From: Tepidimonas thermarum
Lineage (GTDB): Bacteria > Pseudomonadota > Gammaproteobacteria > Burkholderiales > Burkholderiaceae_C
Length of the DNA: 39,271 nt
Direction: 5' to 3'
Assembly: GCF_007556705.1 (NCBI RefSeq)
Contig: NZ_VJOL01000024.1
Location: forward strand, 1 to 39,271
A model generated the notes under the pieces. The model saw nothing but the letters and a program-made list of their open reading frames with translations. It had not been told where the DNA came from and searched no databases. Below are positions 18,162-28,603 of this stretch, piece after piece; the stretch's first letter is position 1; each line of letters begins with the position of its first letter. Made by a program: the position numbers and the translations under genes.

Positions 18162-18235
18162 TGCCCGCGGGCCGACCATCGGTGCGCCCATGATCCGAGG
18201 CGCAGCCGGCCCGTCCCGTGCTGTCACGCCCGAAC

Positions 18236-18868
18236 ATGATCAAGCTGCTGGTCGGCCTGGGCAACCCTGGCCCCGAGTACGAAGACACCCGCCACAACGC
18301 TGGCTGGTGGTGGCTCGACCGCGTTGCGCAGGACCTGCGCGTGACCCTGCACCCCGAGCGCAGCTGCTTTGGCCTGGTGGCGCGCACCAACGTGCAGGGC
18401 CAGCCGCTGTGGTTGCTCAAACCCACCACCTACATGAACCGCTCGGGGCAAGCCGTGGCGGCGCTGGCGCGCTTTTACAAAATCGCGCCGGACGAGGTTC
18501 TGGTCGCCCACGACGAACTCGACCTGCCGCCCGGTGACGCCCGCCTCAAACGCGGCGGCGGTCACGCAGGCCACAACGGGCTGCGCGACATCCATGCCCA
18601 ACTCGGCAGTGCCGACTATTGGCGGCTGCGGCTGGGCATCGGACACCCGGGCGTCAAGGCCGAAGTCGCCAACTGGGTGCTGCGCAAGCCGCCTGCGGAC
18701 CAGCGCGACGCCATCGAACGCGCCGTCGATCGCGCCGCGCGCGCCCTACCCCTGTTGCTGGCTGGCGACGTCGCCAAGGCCACCGCCGCCATCCACACCA
18801 GCCAACCCCCGCGCCCCAAGCCCGCGCGAGCGCCACAGGCGCCCAACGCCGACGGTGCCCCGGCTTGA
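18236..18868 (+). CDS. pth: Peptidyl-tRNA hydrolase
   Basis: A 210-residue enzyme that releases peptides from prematurely dropped peptidyl-tRNA. The start at 18236 gives [20 protein letters not shown], with catalytic His20. [12 protein letters not shown] carries the conserved Asn, and [26 protein letters not shown] covers the catalytic Asp and the substrate loop. A Pro/Ala tail follows residue 190. An in-frame start at 18218 is less likely. No clear Shine-Dalgarno is seen. The gene converges on the ferredoxin gene 66 bp away. Confidence 0.95.
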   Translation: MIKLLVGLGNPGPEYEDTRHNAGWWWLDRVAQDLRVTLHPERSCFGLVARTNVQGQPLWLLKPTTYMNRSGQAVAALARFYKIAPDEVLVAHDELDLPPGDARLKRGGGHAGHNGLRDIHAQLGSADYWRLRLGIGHPGVKAEVANWVLRKPPADQRDAIERAVDRAARALPLLLAGDVAKATAAIHTSQPPRPKPARAPQAPNADGAPA

Positions 18869-18934
18869 GGGGCGGCACGCGCCCCAACGGCGCCACCAAC
18901 GGCCCCCCCCAAAGGCGACGTCAGGCCGACCGTC

Positions 18935-20392
<1,458 letters not shown>

Positions 20393-20396
<4 letters not shown>

Positions 20397-21733
20397 GGCG
20401 CCCCCCCGACCACCACGGTCACCAGACGCTGCGGGTCGATGACCCGCCGCCAGGCGCGCATCAGCGTCTCGCGGTCGATGGCCGCCAGCCGCGTGGTCCA
20501 GGTGTCCAGCTCATCCAGCGGCAAGTCGGACCATGCGATCGCCGCCACCTGATCGAGCATCTTGCGGTTGCTGTCCAGCCGCAGCGCAAAGCCGTGGATC
20601 AGCGACGCCTTGGCGGCTGCCATTTCGTCCTCGGTTGGCCCCTGCGCGGTGAAGCGCTGCAGCGCATCGCGCACCAAGGCCACGGCCAGGTCGGCCTGGT
20701 CGGGCCGGGTTTGCAGCGCTACGGTAAACGCCCCGGCGTGGCGGCCGGCCAAAAAGTAGCTGTACACGCCGTAGGTCAAACCGCGCTGCTCGCGGATTTC
20801 CCGCATCAGCCGCGACGCAAAACCGCCGCCCCCCAATATGTGGTTGGCCAGCTGCAGCGCCAGGTAGTCAGGGTCCTGGCGCGTGATGCCGGGGCTGCCG
20901 ACCAAGATCTGCGCCTGGGCGGCGCCCGCAAACGGCAAACGGATGTCCTGTGCCCGCTCCAGCGGCGCGACCTCGGGCACGGCGGGCAGCGGGGTGCAGC
21001 CGTGCGCCGCCCAACCCGCCAGCAGGCGGGCGGCGATGGCATCGGCCTGCTCGCGGCCAATGGCCCCCACCAGGGTGATGCGCGCCCCGCACGCCTGCGC
21101 GTGGCGGCGGTAGAACGCCTGCAGCGCCGCGCGGTCGATGGCGGCCCACGTCTCGGGTGTGGCCTCGGCACCGTACGGGTGGCCGCGATACACCGCCTCG
21201 GCAAAGCGGCGCTGCGCCAGCGTGTCGGGCTGGGTTTGGGCTTCACGCCAAGCCGCCACCAGACGTTCGCGCTCGCGCGCCCACACCGCGGCGTCGAACG
21301 ACGGCGCCGCCAGCTGCCGCGCCGCCAGCGCAACGGCACGCTCCAGCAGGTCGGGCCGGGTCAGGGTGCGCAACGTGACGCTGAAGCGATCGAGCGTGGC
21401 CGTGGCCGACCACTGCGCGCCCAGGTCAGCCCAGGCCTCGACCAACGCGTTTTCGTCCAAGGCCGGCTGGCCATCGCGCGCTTCGATGCCGCGCCCCAGC
21501 ATCAACGCCGTGGCGGCGGCCAAGCCGGCCTGTCCCACCGGATCGCGGCGGCTGCCACCATCGGCTTCCAGGCGCACATCGAGCATGGGCAGCGCCTCGT
21601 TGCGCACCAGGTAAACGCGCGCCCCGTCCGGGCGCACCCAGTGTTCGATGGGCAGCGCGGCGTGCGCCGCAGCCGCCAGCCAGCACCCCAACGCCACCCA
21701 AGCGCGGCACAGCATGGCGCGCGCGCGCCTCAT
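20393..21733 (-). CDS. M16-family peptidase homologue lacking the zinc motif
   Basis: A 446-residue exported protein with a signal MLCRAWVALGCWLAAAAHAA. It has the M16 fold: the opening WVRPDGARVYLVRNEALPML, the LNLF-type FILGGGGFASRLMREIREQRG equivalent (HILGGGGFASRLMREIRE) and GLTYGVYSY. Where active members have HxxEH it reads GLAAATALMLGRG, with no His or Glu ligand, so it should be catalytically dead. It overlaps the active-type homologue by 4 nt. Such pairs usually form a heterodimer in which the inactive subunit helps substrate binding. The start is the ATG at 21731-21733. Confidence 0.9.
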
Positions 21734-23232
21734 GACCCGGCCTCCGGTCGCAGCACGCCGACGGTCAACCCCTCGTCGCGGAAGTAACGCTGGGCCACGC
21801 GCTGCACGTCGGCAGCGCCGATGGTCTGCAAACGCTCCAGAATGCGGCGCTGCGCGTCCAGCGGCCAGCCCAGCACCCAGTGGGTGCCCAGCTCGCGCGC
21901 CTGGGCGAAGGTCGAGTCGAGTTTGTACACCTCGTTGGCCATCCACTGGTTTTTGACGCGCTGCAACTCGGCCTCGGTCACGCCGTCGCGCGCAACGCGG
22001 GCGATCTCGGCCTTGAGGGCGGCTTCCAGCGCCTCCACGGCAACGCCGGCTTTGGGTGTGGCGCTCAGCAAAAACAGCTCCGGACCCCGCCCCGCCAACC
22101 CGTAGGCGGCCGCCACCGCATCGGCCAGGCGCGTGCCCCCCTGGCCTTGCACCAGCGCGCGCTCCAGCCGCGCGGCGCTGTGGCCATCGAGCACGCCCGC
22201 CAGCAGCACCAGGGCCAGCGCGTCGCGCGCCTGCTCGTCGTCGGCATCCGGATGGGCCAAACGGGGCACACGCCAGCCCATGAGCATGTGCGGCTGCTGG
22301 GTGCGGCCGCGCCACTCGACGCGCCGCGGCCCCCGCTGGGGCGGCTCGGCATCGGGCTGGCGCGGTGGCAGCGCCCGCGCCGGCACGGCGCCAAAGGTGG
22401 CCTGCGCCCATGCGCGCACCTGCGGCGGATCGACGTCCCCCACGACGACCAGCGCCGCGTTGCCCGGCACGTACCAGCGGCGGTAGAAGTCGCGCACCGT
22501 CTCGGCCTGCAGCGCTTGCAAATGGCCCATCCAGCCGATGATCGGGCGCCGGTACGGGTGTGCGGTCCACGCCACGGCCATGAACTGTTCGTACAGCTGG
22601 GCCTGCGGTTCCTCTTCGATGCGTTGGCGCCGTTCCTCCTGCACCACGGCGCGCTCGCGCCGGAACGCCTCGTCGGACCAGGCGTTGTGCGCAAAGCGGT
22701 CGGCTTCCAGCCGCATCGCCTCGGGCAGCTGCGCAGCGGGCAACTGCACGAAATACGCGGTCATGTCGCGCGCGGTAAAGGCGTTGTCGCTGCCCCCCAG
22801 CGCCGCCATGCGGCGCGAAAACTCGCCCTCCGGGACGCTGGGCGTGCCCTTGAACATCATGTGCTCGAGCACATGGGCCACGCCGGCCTCGGCATCGGTC
22901 TCATCCATGGCGCCCACGCGCAGCCACAGCATCTGCACCGCCGTGGGCGCACGGCGGTCGACCTGGACGATGACGGTCAACCCATTGTCGAGCATGAAGG
23001 TCTGCGGCTGGACTGGCGCTGCCGCCGGCGGCGGCGCCGCAGACGCCGCGGCGGCCCCACCTGCGGACACGGACGGCGCGGACGCCACGCCCGCAGCGGC
23101 GGCGGCGGCCCAGGCGGTCGCCGACACCGCCACCGCGACGCGGGCCATCAGCCCAGCACCCCAGCGGGCCAACGCACAACGTCGCACGGGCAAGCGATCC
23201 GCCACAGCGACGGTCGAGAAGTGGTCTTTCAT
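21730..23232 (-). CDS. M16-family zinc metallopeptidase (active type)
   Basis: A 500-residue exported protein. The N-terminal 55 residues are a long Arg/Ala leader (signal ending near AAAAAGVASA). The zinc motif HVLEH is at residues 120-124, and the further Glu ligand is probably in ERAVVQEERRQR (199/200). C-terminal M16 signature region includes VYKLDSTFAQARELGTHW. It is the first gene of the M16-M16-rsmD-coaD-ferredoxin run and is only 29 bp from the divergent ftsY, so the two promoters must overlap the coding ends. Substrate is unknown. Confidence 0.93.
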   Translation of the reverse strand: MKDHFSTVAVADRLPVRRCALARWGAGLMARVAVAVSATAWAAAAAAGVASAPSVSAGGAAAASAAPPPAAAPVQPQTFMLDNGLTVIVQVDRRAPTAVQMLWLRVGAMDETDAEAGVAHVLEHMMFKGTPSVPEGEFSRRMAALGGSDNAFTARDMTAYFVQLPAAQLPEAMRLEADRFAHNAWSDEAFRRERAVVQEERRQRIEEEPQAQLYEQFMAVAWTAHPYRRPIIGWMGHLQALQAETVRDFYRRWYVPGNAALVVVGDVDPPQVRAWAQATFGAVPARALPPRQPDAEPPQRGPRRVEWRGRTQQPHMLMGWRVPRLAHPDADDEQARDALALVLLAGVLDGHSAARLERALVQGQGGTRLADAVAAAYGLAGRGPELFLLSATPKAGVAVEALEAALKAEIARVARDGVTEAELQRVKNQWMANEVYKLDSTFAQARELGTHWVLGWPLDAQRRILERLQTIGAADVQRVAQRYFRDEGLTVGVLRPEAGS

Positions 23233-23261
23233 AGAATGGCGACGATTCTAGGCTGCACCGT

Positions 23262-24467
23262 ATGTTCCGTTTTCTCAAGCAAAAGTTCTTTGGCCAGCGC
23301 GAGGCGGCCGAAGCGCCGCCGCCCGCGCCCGATGCGTCAGCGGCACCCCTGACCGAATCCCCGGCGGCGGCACCCGCGTCGGCATCAACCGCTAAGCCGC
23401 GCCCGCCTGCACCGCCGCAGCCCCCGTCGGCGGCGCCAGCGCCCGCACCGGTGACGCCGGGTGCCGACCCCATGGCGGCGCCCCCTGCTGCGGCGGCACC
23501 CCCTGCTGCGGCGGCCCCCGCGGATGCACCCACCGCCCCCGCGGCCACCCGCCAGGGCTGGTTGGGGCGGCTGACCGCCGGGTTGCGCAAGACCGGCAGC
23601 AGCCTGACCGCCGTGTTTGCCGGCGCCCGCATCGACGAGGCGCTCTACGAAGAACTGGAAACCGCACTGCTGCTGGCCGACGCCGGCACCCAGGCCACGG
23701 CGCGGCTGCTGGAGGACTTGCGCCGGCGCGTCAAAGCCGAGCGCGCCACCCAACCCGAGCAGGTGCGCGCGCTGCTGGCCGCTGTGATCACCGATTGGCT
23801 GCGCCCCCTGCAAAAACCGCTGGCGGTGGGCGCGCAGCCCGATGGGCCGACGGTGTGGATGGTGGCCGGGGTCAACGGCGCGGGCAAAACCACCACCATC
23901 GGCAAGCTGACCTGGCACCTGGCCCACCATGGGGCCACGGTGTTGCTGGCCGCGGCCGACACCTTTCGCGCGGCCGCGCGCGAGCAACTGGGTGTGTGGG
24001 CGCAACGCAACGGCGTGGACATCGTCAGCCAGGAGGGGGGCGACCCGGCCGCGGTGGCCTACGATGCCGTGACGGCGGGCCGCGCGCGCGGCAAGGACGT
24101 GGTCATCGTCGACACCGCCGGCCGACTGCCCACCCAGCTGCACCTGATGGAGGAGCTGCGCAAGATCAAGCGCGTGGTGCAAAAGGCCGAGCCGAGCGCC
24201 CCGCACGAGGTGCTGCTCGTCATCGACGGCAACACCGGCCAAAACGCGCTGGCGCAGGTCAAGGCGTTCGACGCCGCGCTTGGCCTCACCGGGCTCATCG
24301 TCACCAAACTCGATGGCACGGCCAAGGGCGGGGTGCTGGCCGCCATCGCCCAATGGACGCGCGAGCAGCAGCGCGAACTGCCGGTGTATTTCATTGGCGT
24401 GGGCGAAAAGCTCGAGGATTTGCAACCCTTCGATGCGCGTGAATTCGCCACCGCGTTGTTGGGCTGA
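23262..24467 (+). CDS. ftsY: FtsY, signal recognition particle receptor
   Basis: A 401-residue SRP receptor that delivers ribosome-nascent chains to the membrane translocon. The N-terminal 90 residues are Pro/Ala-rich and acidic, a non-conserved linker, with MFRFLKQKFFG as a possible amphipathic membrane anchor. The NG domain follows: GVNGAGKTTTIGKL (P-loop), DTFRAAAREQL, DTAGRLPTQ and TKLDGTAKGG, ending with GVGEKLEDLQPFDAREFA. It is divergent from the first M16 gene. The linker contains an 18-bp tandem repeat encoding AAPPAA units. Confidence 0.97.
   Translation: MFRFLKQKFFGQREAAEAPPPAPDASAAPLTESPAAAPASASTAKPRPPAPPQPPSAAPAPAPVTPGADPMAAPPAAAAPPAAAAPADAPTAPAATRQGWLGRLTAGLRKTGSSLTAVFAGARIDEALYEELETALLLADAGTQATARLLEDLRRRVKAERATQPEQVRALLAAVITDWLRPLQKPLAVGAQPDGPTVWMVAGVNGAGKTTTIGKLTWHLAHHGATVLLAAADTFRAAAREQLGVWAQRNGVDIVSQEGGDPAAVAYDAVTAGRARGKDVVIVDTAGRLPTQLHLMEELRKIKRVVQKAEPSAPHEVLLVIDGNTGQNALAQVKAFDAALGLTGLIVTKLDGTAKGGVLAAIAQWTREQQRELPVYFIGVGEKLEDLQPFDAREFATALLG
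23475..23510 (+). repeat. 18-bp tandem repeat in the ftsY linker
   Basis: GCGGCGCCCCCTGCTGCG is followed directly by a copy with one base change, coding for an Ala-Ala-Pro-Pro-Ala-Ala unit twice. It lies in the disordered linker, where length is expected to vary between strains. Confidence 0.75.
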
Positions 24468-24632
24468 CGCACGGGTGGGGTTGACCCGCATGCCGGCGCG
24501 CCGCGATGGCAGTAAGCTTGGTGAACGTTTGACCCCTAGAATTTTCACGGATTGCGCATATCAGCAGCTCGTGATACACCAGCACCTGCTTCCGGCAAGC
24601 TCGCCGACTCACCTCAGAGGAGATTCACAACG

Positions 24633-24935
24633 ATGAACAAAGGCATTCGCTACGCCCTGGCCGCCGGCCTGTTGGGCGCAACCGCGCTGGCGCACGCGCA
24701 GGTCGATCAAGTCAAGGTCTGGGCCGCCGCCTGCGCCAACTGCCACGGCACCAACGGCCACGCGGAACCCGGCATGGAGTCGCTCGCGGGCAAGAACAAA
24801 GACGAGCTGATGCAAAAGCTCATGGATTTCAAGACCGGCCGCAAACCCGCCACCATCATGCACCAGCTCACCAAGGGCTACTCCGACGAGCAGCTGCAGG
24901 CGCTGGCTGCCTACTTTGCCGCCCAAAAGAAGTAA
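24633..24935 (+). CDS. fccA: Monoheme cytochrome c, sulfide dehydrogenase (FCSD) small subunit
   Basis: A 100-residue exported cytochrome: signal MNKGIRYALAAGLLGATALA followed by HAQ, heme motif CANCH (Cys34, Cys37, His38), and a likely axial Met76 in PATIMHQ. The strong GAGGAGA precedes the ATG at 24633. It is followed 18 bp later by the flavoprotein of flavocytochrome c sulfide dehydrogenase, so it should be the heme subunit that takes electrons from the FAD subunit. It has one heme, unlike the diheme subunit of Allochromatium, which agrees with forms known from chemotrophs. A generic c5-like cytochrome is the alternative. It follows ftsY after 165 bp of non-coding DNA. Confidence 0.85.
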   Translation: MNKGIRYALAAGLLGATALAHAQVDQVKVWAAACANCHGTNGHAEPGMESLAGKNKDELMQKLMDFKTGRKPATIMHQLTKGYSDEQLQALAAYFAAQKK

Positions 24936-24953
24936 GCCGAGGAGAAGCACACC

Positions 24954-26237
24954 ATGCAACGTCGTCAATTCGTGTCGTCGGTCGCGGCCGGCTCTGCCCT
25001 GGGTTCGCTTGGTCTGCTGTCGGGTTGCGCCAGCGTTGGTGGCGGCAGCGGCCCCCACGTCGTCGTCATCGGGGGGGGCTACGCGGGTGCCACCGCAGCC
25101 AAATACACGCGCCTGTTCTCCGAAGGCAAGGTGCGCGTCACGCTGATCGAGCCCAACGCCAACTTCGTTTCCTGCCCGATTTCCAACCTGGTCATCGGCG
25201 GCATCAAGCAGATCCAAGACATCACCATCCCCTACGACAACCTGCAAAAGCGCCACGGCGTGCAGATCGTGCGCGACCGCGCCACGGCGATCGACCCGGA
25301 AAAACGCGTGGTCAAGCTCGCCGGCGGCGGTGAAATCGGCTACGACCGCCTGATCGTCTCGCCCGGCATCGACTTCATGTGGGAAACGCTGCCTGGCATG
25401 GCCAAGCCCGGCGCGCAGGATGCGGTGCTGCACGCCTGGAAAGCCGGCCCGCAAACGGTGGCGCTGCGCAAGCAGCTCGAAGCCATGCCCGATGGCGGCG
25501 TCTATGCGCTGTCCATCCCGCTGGCGCCCTACCGCTGCCCGCCCGGCCCGTATGAGCGGGCGTGCATGGTGGCGCACTACTTCAAGAAGGCCAAGCCCAA
25601 GAGCAAGGTCATCATCTTCGACGCCAACGACGACATCCAATCGAAGAAGGCCTTGTTCCTCAAGGCCTGGGACGATCACTACAAGGGCATCATCGAATAC
25701 CGGCCCAAGCACCGGGTCGTGGACGTGGACGCCGCCACCAAGACGCTCAAGTTCGAGTTCAACGACGACTTCAAGGCCAGCGTGGCGAATGTGGTGCCCA
25801 ACATGCGCGCCGGCGACATCGCGGTGCAGGCGGGGCTGGCCACGGCCAACAAGCGCTGGTGCGACGTCGACTTCCTCACCTTCGAGTCCAAGGCCGTCAA
25901 GAACGTGCACGTGCTCGGTGACGCGATCCAGATCGCCCCGGCGATGCCCAAATCGGGCCACATGGCCAACCAGCACGGCAAAACCTGTGCTGCGGCGGTG
26001 GTCAGCCTGCTCATGGGCAAGGAACCGCCGGCACTGCCGCTGTACGCCAACACCTGCTACAGCTTCGTCACCGACGAGGACGTGGTGCACGTCGCCAGCG
26101 TGCACCGCTACGACGCCGAGAAGAAGACGATGTTGACGGTGCCGGGATCCGGTGGCGTTTCGGCGCGCGCCAGCGAGCTCGAAGGCCGCTACGCGCTGGC
26201 CTGGGCGCGCAACATCTGGGCCGATACGCTGGCCTGA
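24954..26237 (+). CDS. fccB: Flavocytochrome c sulfide dehydrogenase, flavoprotein subunit
   Basis: A 427-residue FAD protein that oxidises sulfide to sulfur and passes electrons to the cytochrome. The leader MQRRQFVSSVAAGSALGSLG has a twin-arginine pattern, followed by LLSGC, which may make Cys25 a lipoprotein site. Dinucleotide fold VVVIGGGYAGATAA is at 36-49. Cys74 in FVSCPISN fits the position of covalent FAD attachment in characterised enzymes, and Cys195 (YRCPPGP) and Cys368 (NTCYSF) fit the redox-active pair. The C-terminal FCSD-flavin-binding domain covers about 340-427. The gene follows fccA by 18 bp and is closed by a terminator. Confidence 0.93.
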   Translation: MQRRQFVSSVAAGSALGSLGLLSGCASVGGGSGPHVVVIGGGYAGATAAKYTRLFSEGKVRVTLIEPNANFVSCPISNLVIGGIKQIQDITIPYDNLQKRHGVQIVRDRATAIDPEKRVVKLAGGGEIGYDRLIVSPGIDFMWETLPGMAKPGAQDAVLHAWKAGPQTVALRKQLEAMPDGGVYALSIPLAPYRCPPGPYERACMVAHYFKKAKPKSKVIIFDANDDIQSKKALFLKAWDDHYKGIIEYRPKHRVVDVDAATKTLKFEFNDDFKASVANVVPNMRAGDIAVQAGLATANKRWCDVDFLTFESKAVKNVHVLGDAIQIAPAMPKSGHMANQHGKTCAAAVVSLLMGKEPPALPLYANTCYSFVTDEDVVHVASVHRYDAEKKTMLTVPGSGGVSARASELEGRYALAWARNIWADTLA

Positions 26238-26245
26238 TACCGGCT

Positions 26246-26299
26246 GCGGCGCAACGGGGGCCGGCACCATGCCAGCCCCCGAATGCGCCGCGGTTTTTT
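26246..26299 (+). terminator. Rho-independent terminator after fccB
   Basis: GCGGCGCA (26246-26253) pairs with TGCGCCGC (26284-26291), with an inner GGGGGC/GCCCCC stem, and is followed by GG and six T residues. It separates the sulfide dehydrogenase pair from the next cytochrome gene. Confidence 0.8.
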
Positions 26300-26357
26300 A
26301 CGATACGTATTGCTGCATCAGCATTGACTGACATTTGTCCACACGGTACGCCAAGCC

Positions 26358-26990
26358 ATGAAAGCCCCTGTCTCCTCCCGCAGCCGGCGCGTCACGCCGG
26401 CGCGCCTCGCTGCCGCGATCACGGTGTTGGTTGCCGCCCACGGCGCCTGGGCTCAGGCCGATGAAGCGCGCGCGCGCAAAATCGCCAATGGCGTGTGCGC
26501 CATGTGCCACGGCGACAACGGCGAATCGACCAGCGAAATCTTCCCCCGCCTCGCCGGCCAGCACCCGGAGTACATCGTCAAACAGCTCAAGGCGTTCAAG
26601 AGCGGCGAGCGCAAGAGCACGGCGATGGCCGAAATGGTGGCCAAGCTGACCGAGGACGAAATGCTGGCGCTGGGCCGCTACTACGAAAAGCTGCCCGCCG
26701 TGCGCGAAAACGTCAAGGACACCGGGCTGGCCGCCATTGGCGCCTACCTGTACCAGAACGGCAACCGCTTCAGCGGCGTGCCGGCTTGCGCCAGCTGCCA
26801 CGGGCCCGACGGCCACGGCGCGGCCCACCTGCCGCGGCTCGCCGGTCAGTTCTCGGGCTATTTGTTTACCCAGCTCAAGCAGTTCAACCAGCGCCAGCGC
26901 ACCAACGACAACGTGGTGATGCACACCGTCGCCGAGAAAATGACCGAGCTCGAAATGGCGGCGGTGGCCGAGTACCTGAGCACCAAGTGA
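26358..26990 (+). CDS. Diheme cytochrome c (c4 type)
   Basis: A 210-residue exported cytochrome with signal ending near HGAWAQA (about residue 33). Two homologous halves each carry a CxxCH: CAMCHGDNGES (Cys47, Cys50, His51) and CASCHGPDGHG (Cys144, Cys147, His148). Each half has PRLAGQ and a Met-bearing TAMAEM or VVMHTV segment as probable axial ligand. This is the c4 family, which usually shuttles electrons to terminal oxidases. Its place beside fccAB suggests it accepts electrons from sulfide oxidation, though it has its own transcription unit. It converges on the DUF3422 gene 42 bp away. Confidence 0.92.
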   Translation: MKAPVSSRSRRVTPARLAAAITVLVAAHGAWAQADEARARKIANGVCAMCHGDNGESTSEIFPRLAGQHPEYIVKQLKAFKSGERKSTAMAEMVAKLTEDEMLALGRYYEKLPAVRENVKDTGLAAIGAYLYQNGNRFSGVPACASCHGPDGHGAAHLPRLAGQFSGYLFTQLKQFNQRQRTNDNVVMHTVAEKMTELEMAAVAEYLSTK

Positions 26991-27032
26991 TGCGCGCGGG
27001 GCGCCCGGCCCCTGACCCGCGCACGGATGGCG

Positions 27033-28376
27033 TCAGTCGCTGTGCAGGCGCGCGTGGATGCGGCGTGTCGTGCGCCACACCCCCCACAACACGAGCGGAA
27101 TCAAACCGCCGGCAGCCAATTCCGGCGACACCGGCAGCAGCCCCGCGGATTTGAGCGCCTTGGCGCCGTAGAGCACCAGGCTGATCACGTAGTACGAGAT
27201 GGCCGCGATGGACAGCCCCTCCACCGTGGTCTGCAAGCGCAGCTGCAGCGCCTGGCCGCGGGTGAGCTTTTCCAGCAATTGGCGGTTTTGCTCCTCGCGC
27301 GCAATGTCCACCTGGGTGCGCAACAGCGCGCTGGTGCGGGCAATGCGCTCGGACAGCGCGCCCAGGCGCTGCTCGGTCGCACCGATGGTGGCAATCGCCG
27401 GCGCCAGCCGGCGCTGCATGAATTCGCTGATCGTCTGCGTGCCCGGGATCGCGCGCTCGCGCAGCTCAGCGATGCGCTGGGTGACGATGCGGTCATAGGC
27501 ACGCGTGGCCGCGAAGCGGTAACCGTTTTCGGCGATCGTGCGCTCGATGCGCGCAGCCAGGGCCACCAGCTCGTCGAGCAACGCCTGGTCGGAACGCGTC
27601 TTGGCCTCCATGTCGGCGGTCAGGCGCGCCAAGCGGCTTTCGGCCTCGGCCAGCGGCGCGCCCAGCGCCTTGGCCACCGGCAGGCCCAGCAACGCCATCA
27701 TGCGGTAGGTCTCGAACTCCAGCAGCCGGGCCGACACGCGGCCAGCCCGCGTCTCGCTGGTGCCGGGCTCGCACAGCACCAACATGCGCTCAAAGCCCGA
27801 GGGGCGCAGCCGGAAGTCCGTCACCACCATCGAGTGCCCCTGCTGCCCCAGCAACGAGGCCACCACCGCATGGTCGCCAAACCACGCGCGCGCCTGGGCC
27901 AGCCGCGCCGCCGGATCATCCAGATCCGCCGTGACCATGACGAGCTGGATCGCGCAGATGGTGCGCCCCGGGATGCCGGCCCACCACGAGGGCGGCACCA
28001 TCAGGTGCGGCAACAGATCGGGGTCGCGCGCGCCGTCCGGCCCGACCCCGGGCGGCAGCGGCTGCACCATGGAATAGCGCGTGAACTCGGTGTGCCGCTC
28101 CCACTTCAGCGTAAAGCCCGGCGGGCAGCGCAGCCGCAGAAAGTGGCCCTGCAAATCCTCAGCGGTCAGACCCTGCTGGCCGGGCAGCCGCTGCAAATGG
28201 GCGAGCTCCTGCGCGCGATCGACGCCATCGTGCAGCACCGCCACGTACACCACGAGGGCGGGCAAGCGGATGCGCGCCGGTGGACGCGCATGCACCTCAT
28301 CGTGCAAAGGGCGCCGGCGCGGATCTTCCACGGGCAACGCGGCTGGGGTACCCCCACTGGCATCACGCTCGATCAT
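27033..28376 (-). CDS. DUF3422 membrane-anchored protein of unknown function
   Basis: A 447-residue protein. The ATG at 28374-28376 is used; an in-frame GTG six codons upstream is possible. The N-terminal half includes RPLHDEVHARPPARIRLPAL and PPSWWAGIPGRTICAIQLVM, which I recognise from the uncharacterised DUF3422 (COG4949) family. Residues about 210-390 are charged and helical, probably coiled coil. Two membrane segments near the C-terminus are LSIAAISYYVISLVLYGAKA and GGLIPLVLWGVW. The arrangement is a large cytosolic body held by a C-terminal anchor. No catalytic motif is evident. It stands alone, convergent with the cytochrome gene and divergent from the c-di-GMP gene. Confidence 0.85.
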   Translation of the reverse strand: MIERDASGGTPAALPVEDPRRRPLHDEVHARPPARIRLPALVVYVAVLHDGVDRAQELAHLQRLPGQQGLTAEDLQGHFLRLRCPPGFTLKWERHTEFTRYSMVQPLPPGVGPDGARDPDLLPHLMVPPSWWAGIPGRTICAIQLVMVTADLDDPAARLAQARAWFGDHAVVASLLGQQGHSMVVTDFRLRPSGFERMLVLCEPGTSETRAGRVSARLLEFETYRMMALLGLPVAKALGAPLAEAESRLARLTADMEAKTRSDQALLDELVALAARIERTIAENGYRFAATRAYDRIVTQRIAELRERAIPGTQTISEFMQRRLAPAIATIGATEQRLGALSERIARTSALLRTQVDIAREEQNRQLLEKLTRGQALQLRLQTTVEGLSIAAISYYVISLVLYGAKALKSAGLLPVSPELAAGGLIPLVLWGVWRTTRRIHARLHSD

Positions 28377-28603
28377 GAGGCGTGACCTTAGCACAACCGA
28401 CAGCTTGCCAAGATGTCATGTTCTGGTCAAAAATCATCGCGGTGCTGGCAAACCCTGGCTGCAAACGCCGCTGGCGCAGGCATACTGGGGTGGGACGCAG
28501 CATCACGGTGCTGCCGCCACCACTGCCCCGGTTCACACGCATTTGCCTGGCTGTCATGGCTGAACCACCACATGGCCTCGGGAGGGGCCAACCGGGGGGC
28601 ATC

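Noticed and set aside
18869-18885. Terminator after pth (GGGGCG/CGCCCC)
   Set aside because: Six-bp stem with no T-run on either strand.
28377-28603. Sigma-54 promoter (TGGCAAACCCTGGCTGCA) before the c-di-GMP gene
   Set aside because: The distance between the GG and GC elements is 12 rather than the required 10 bases.
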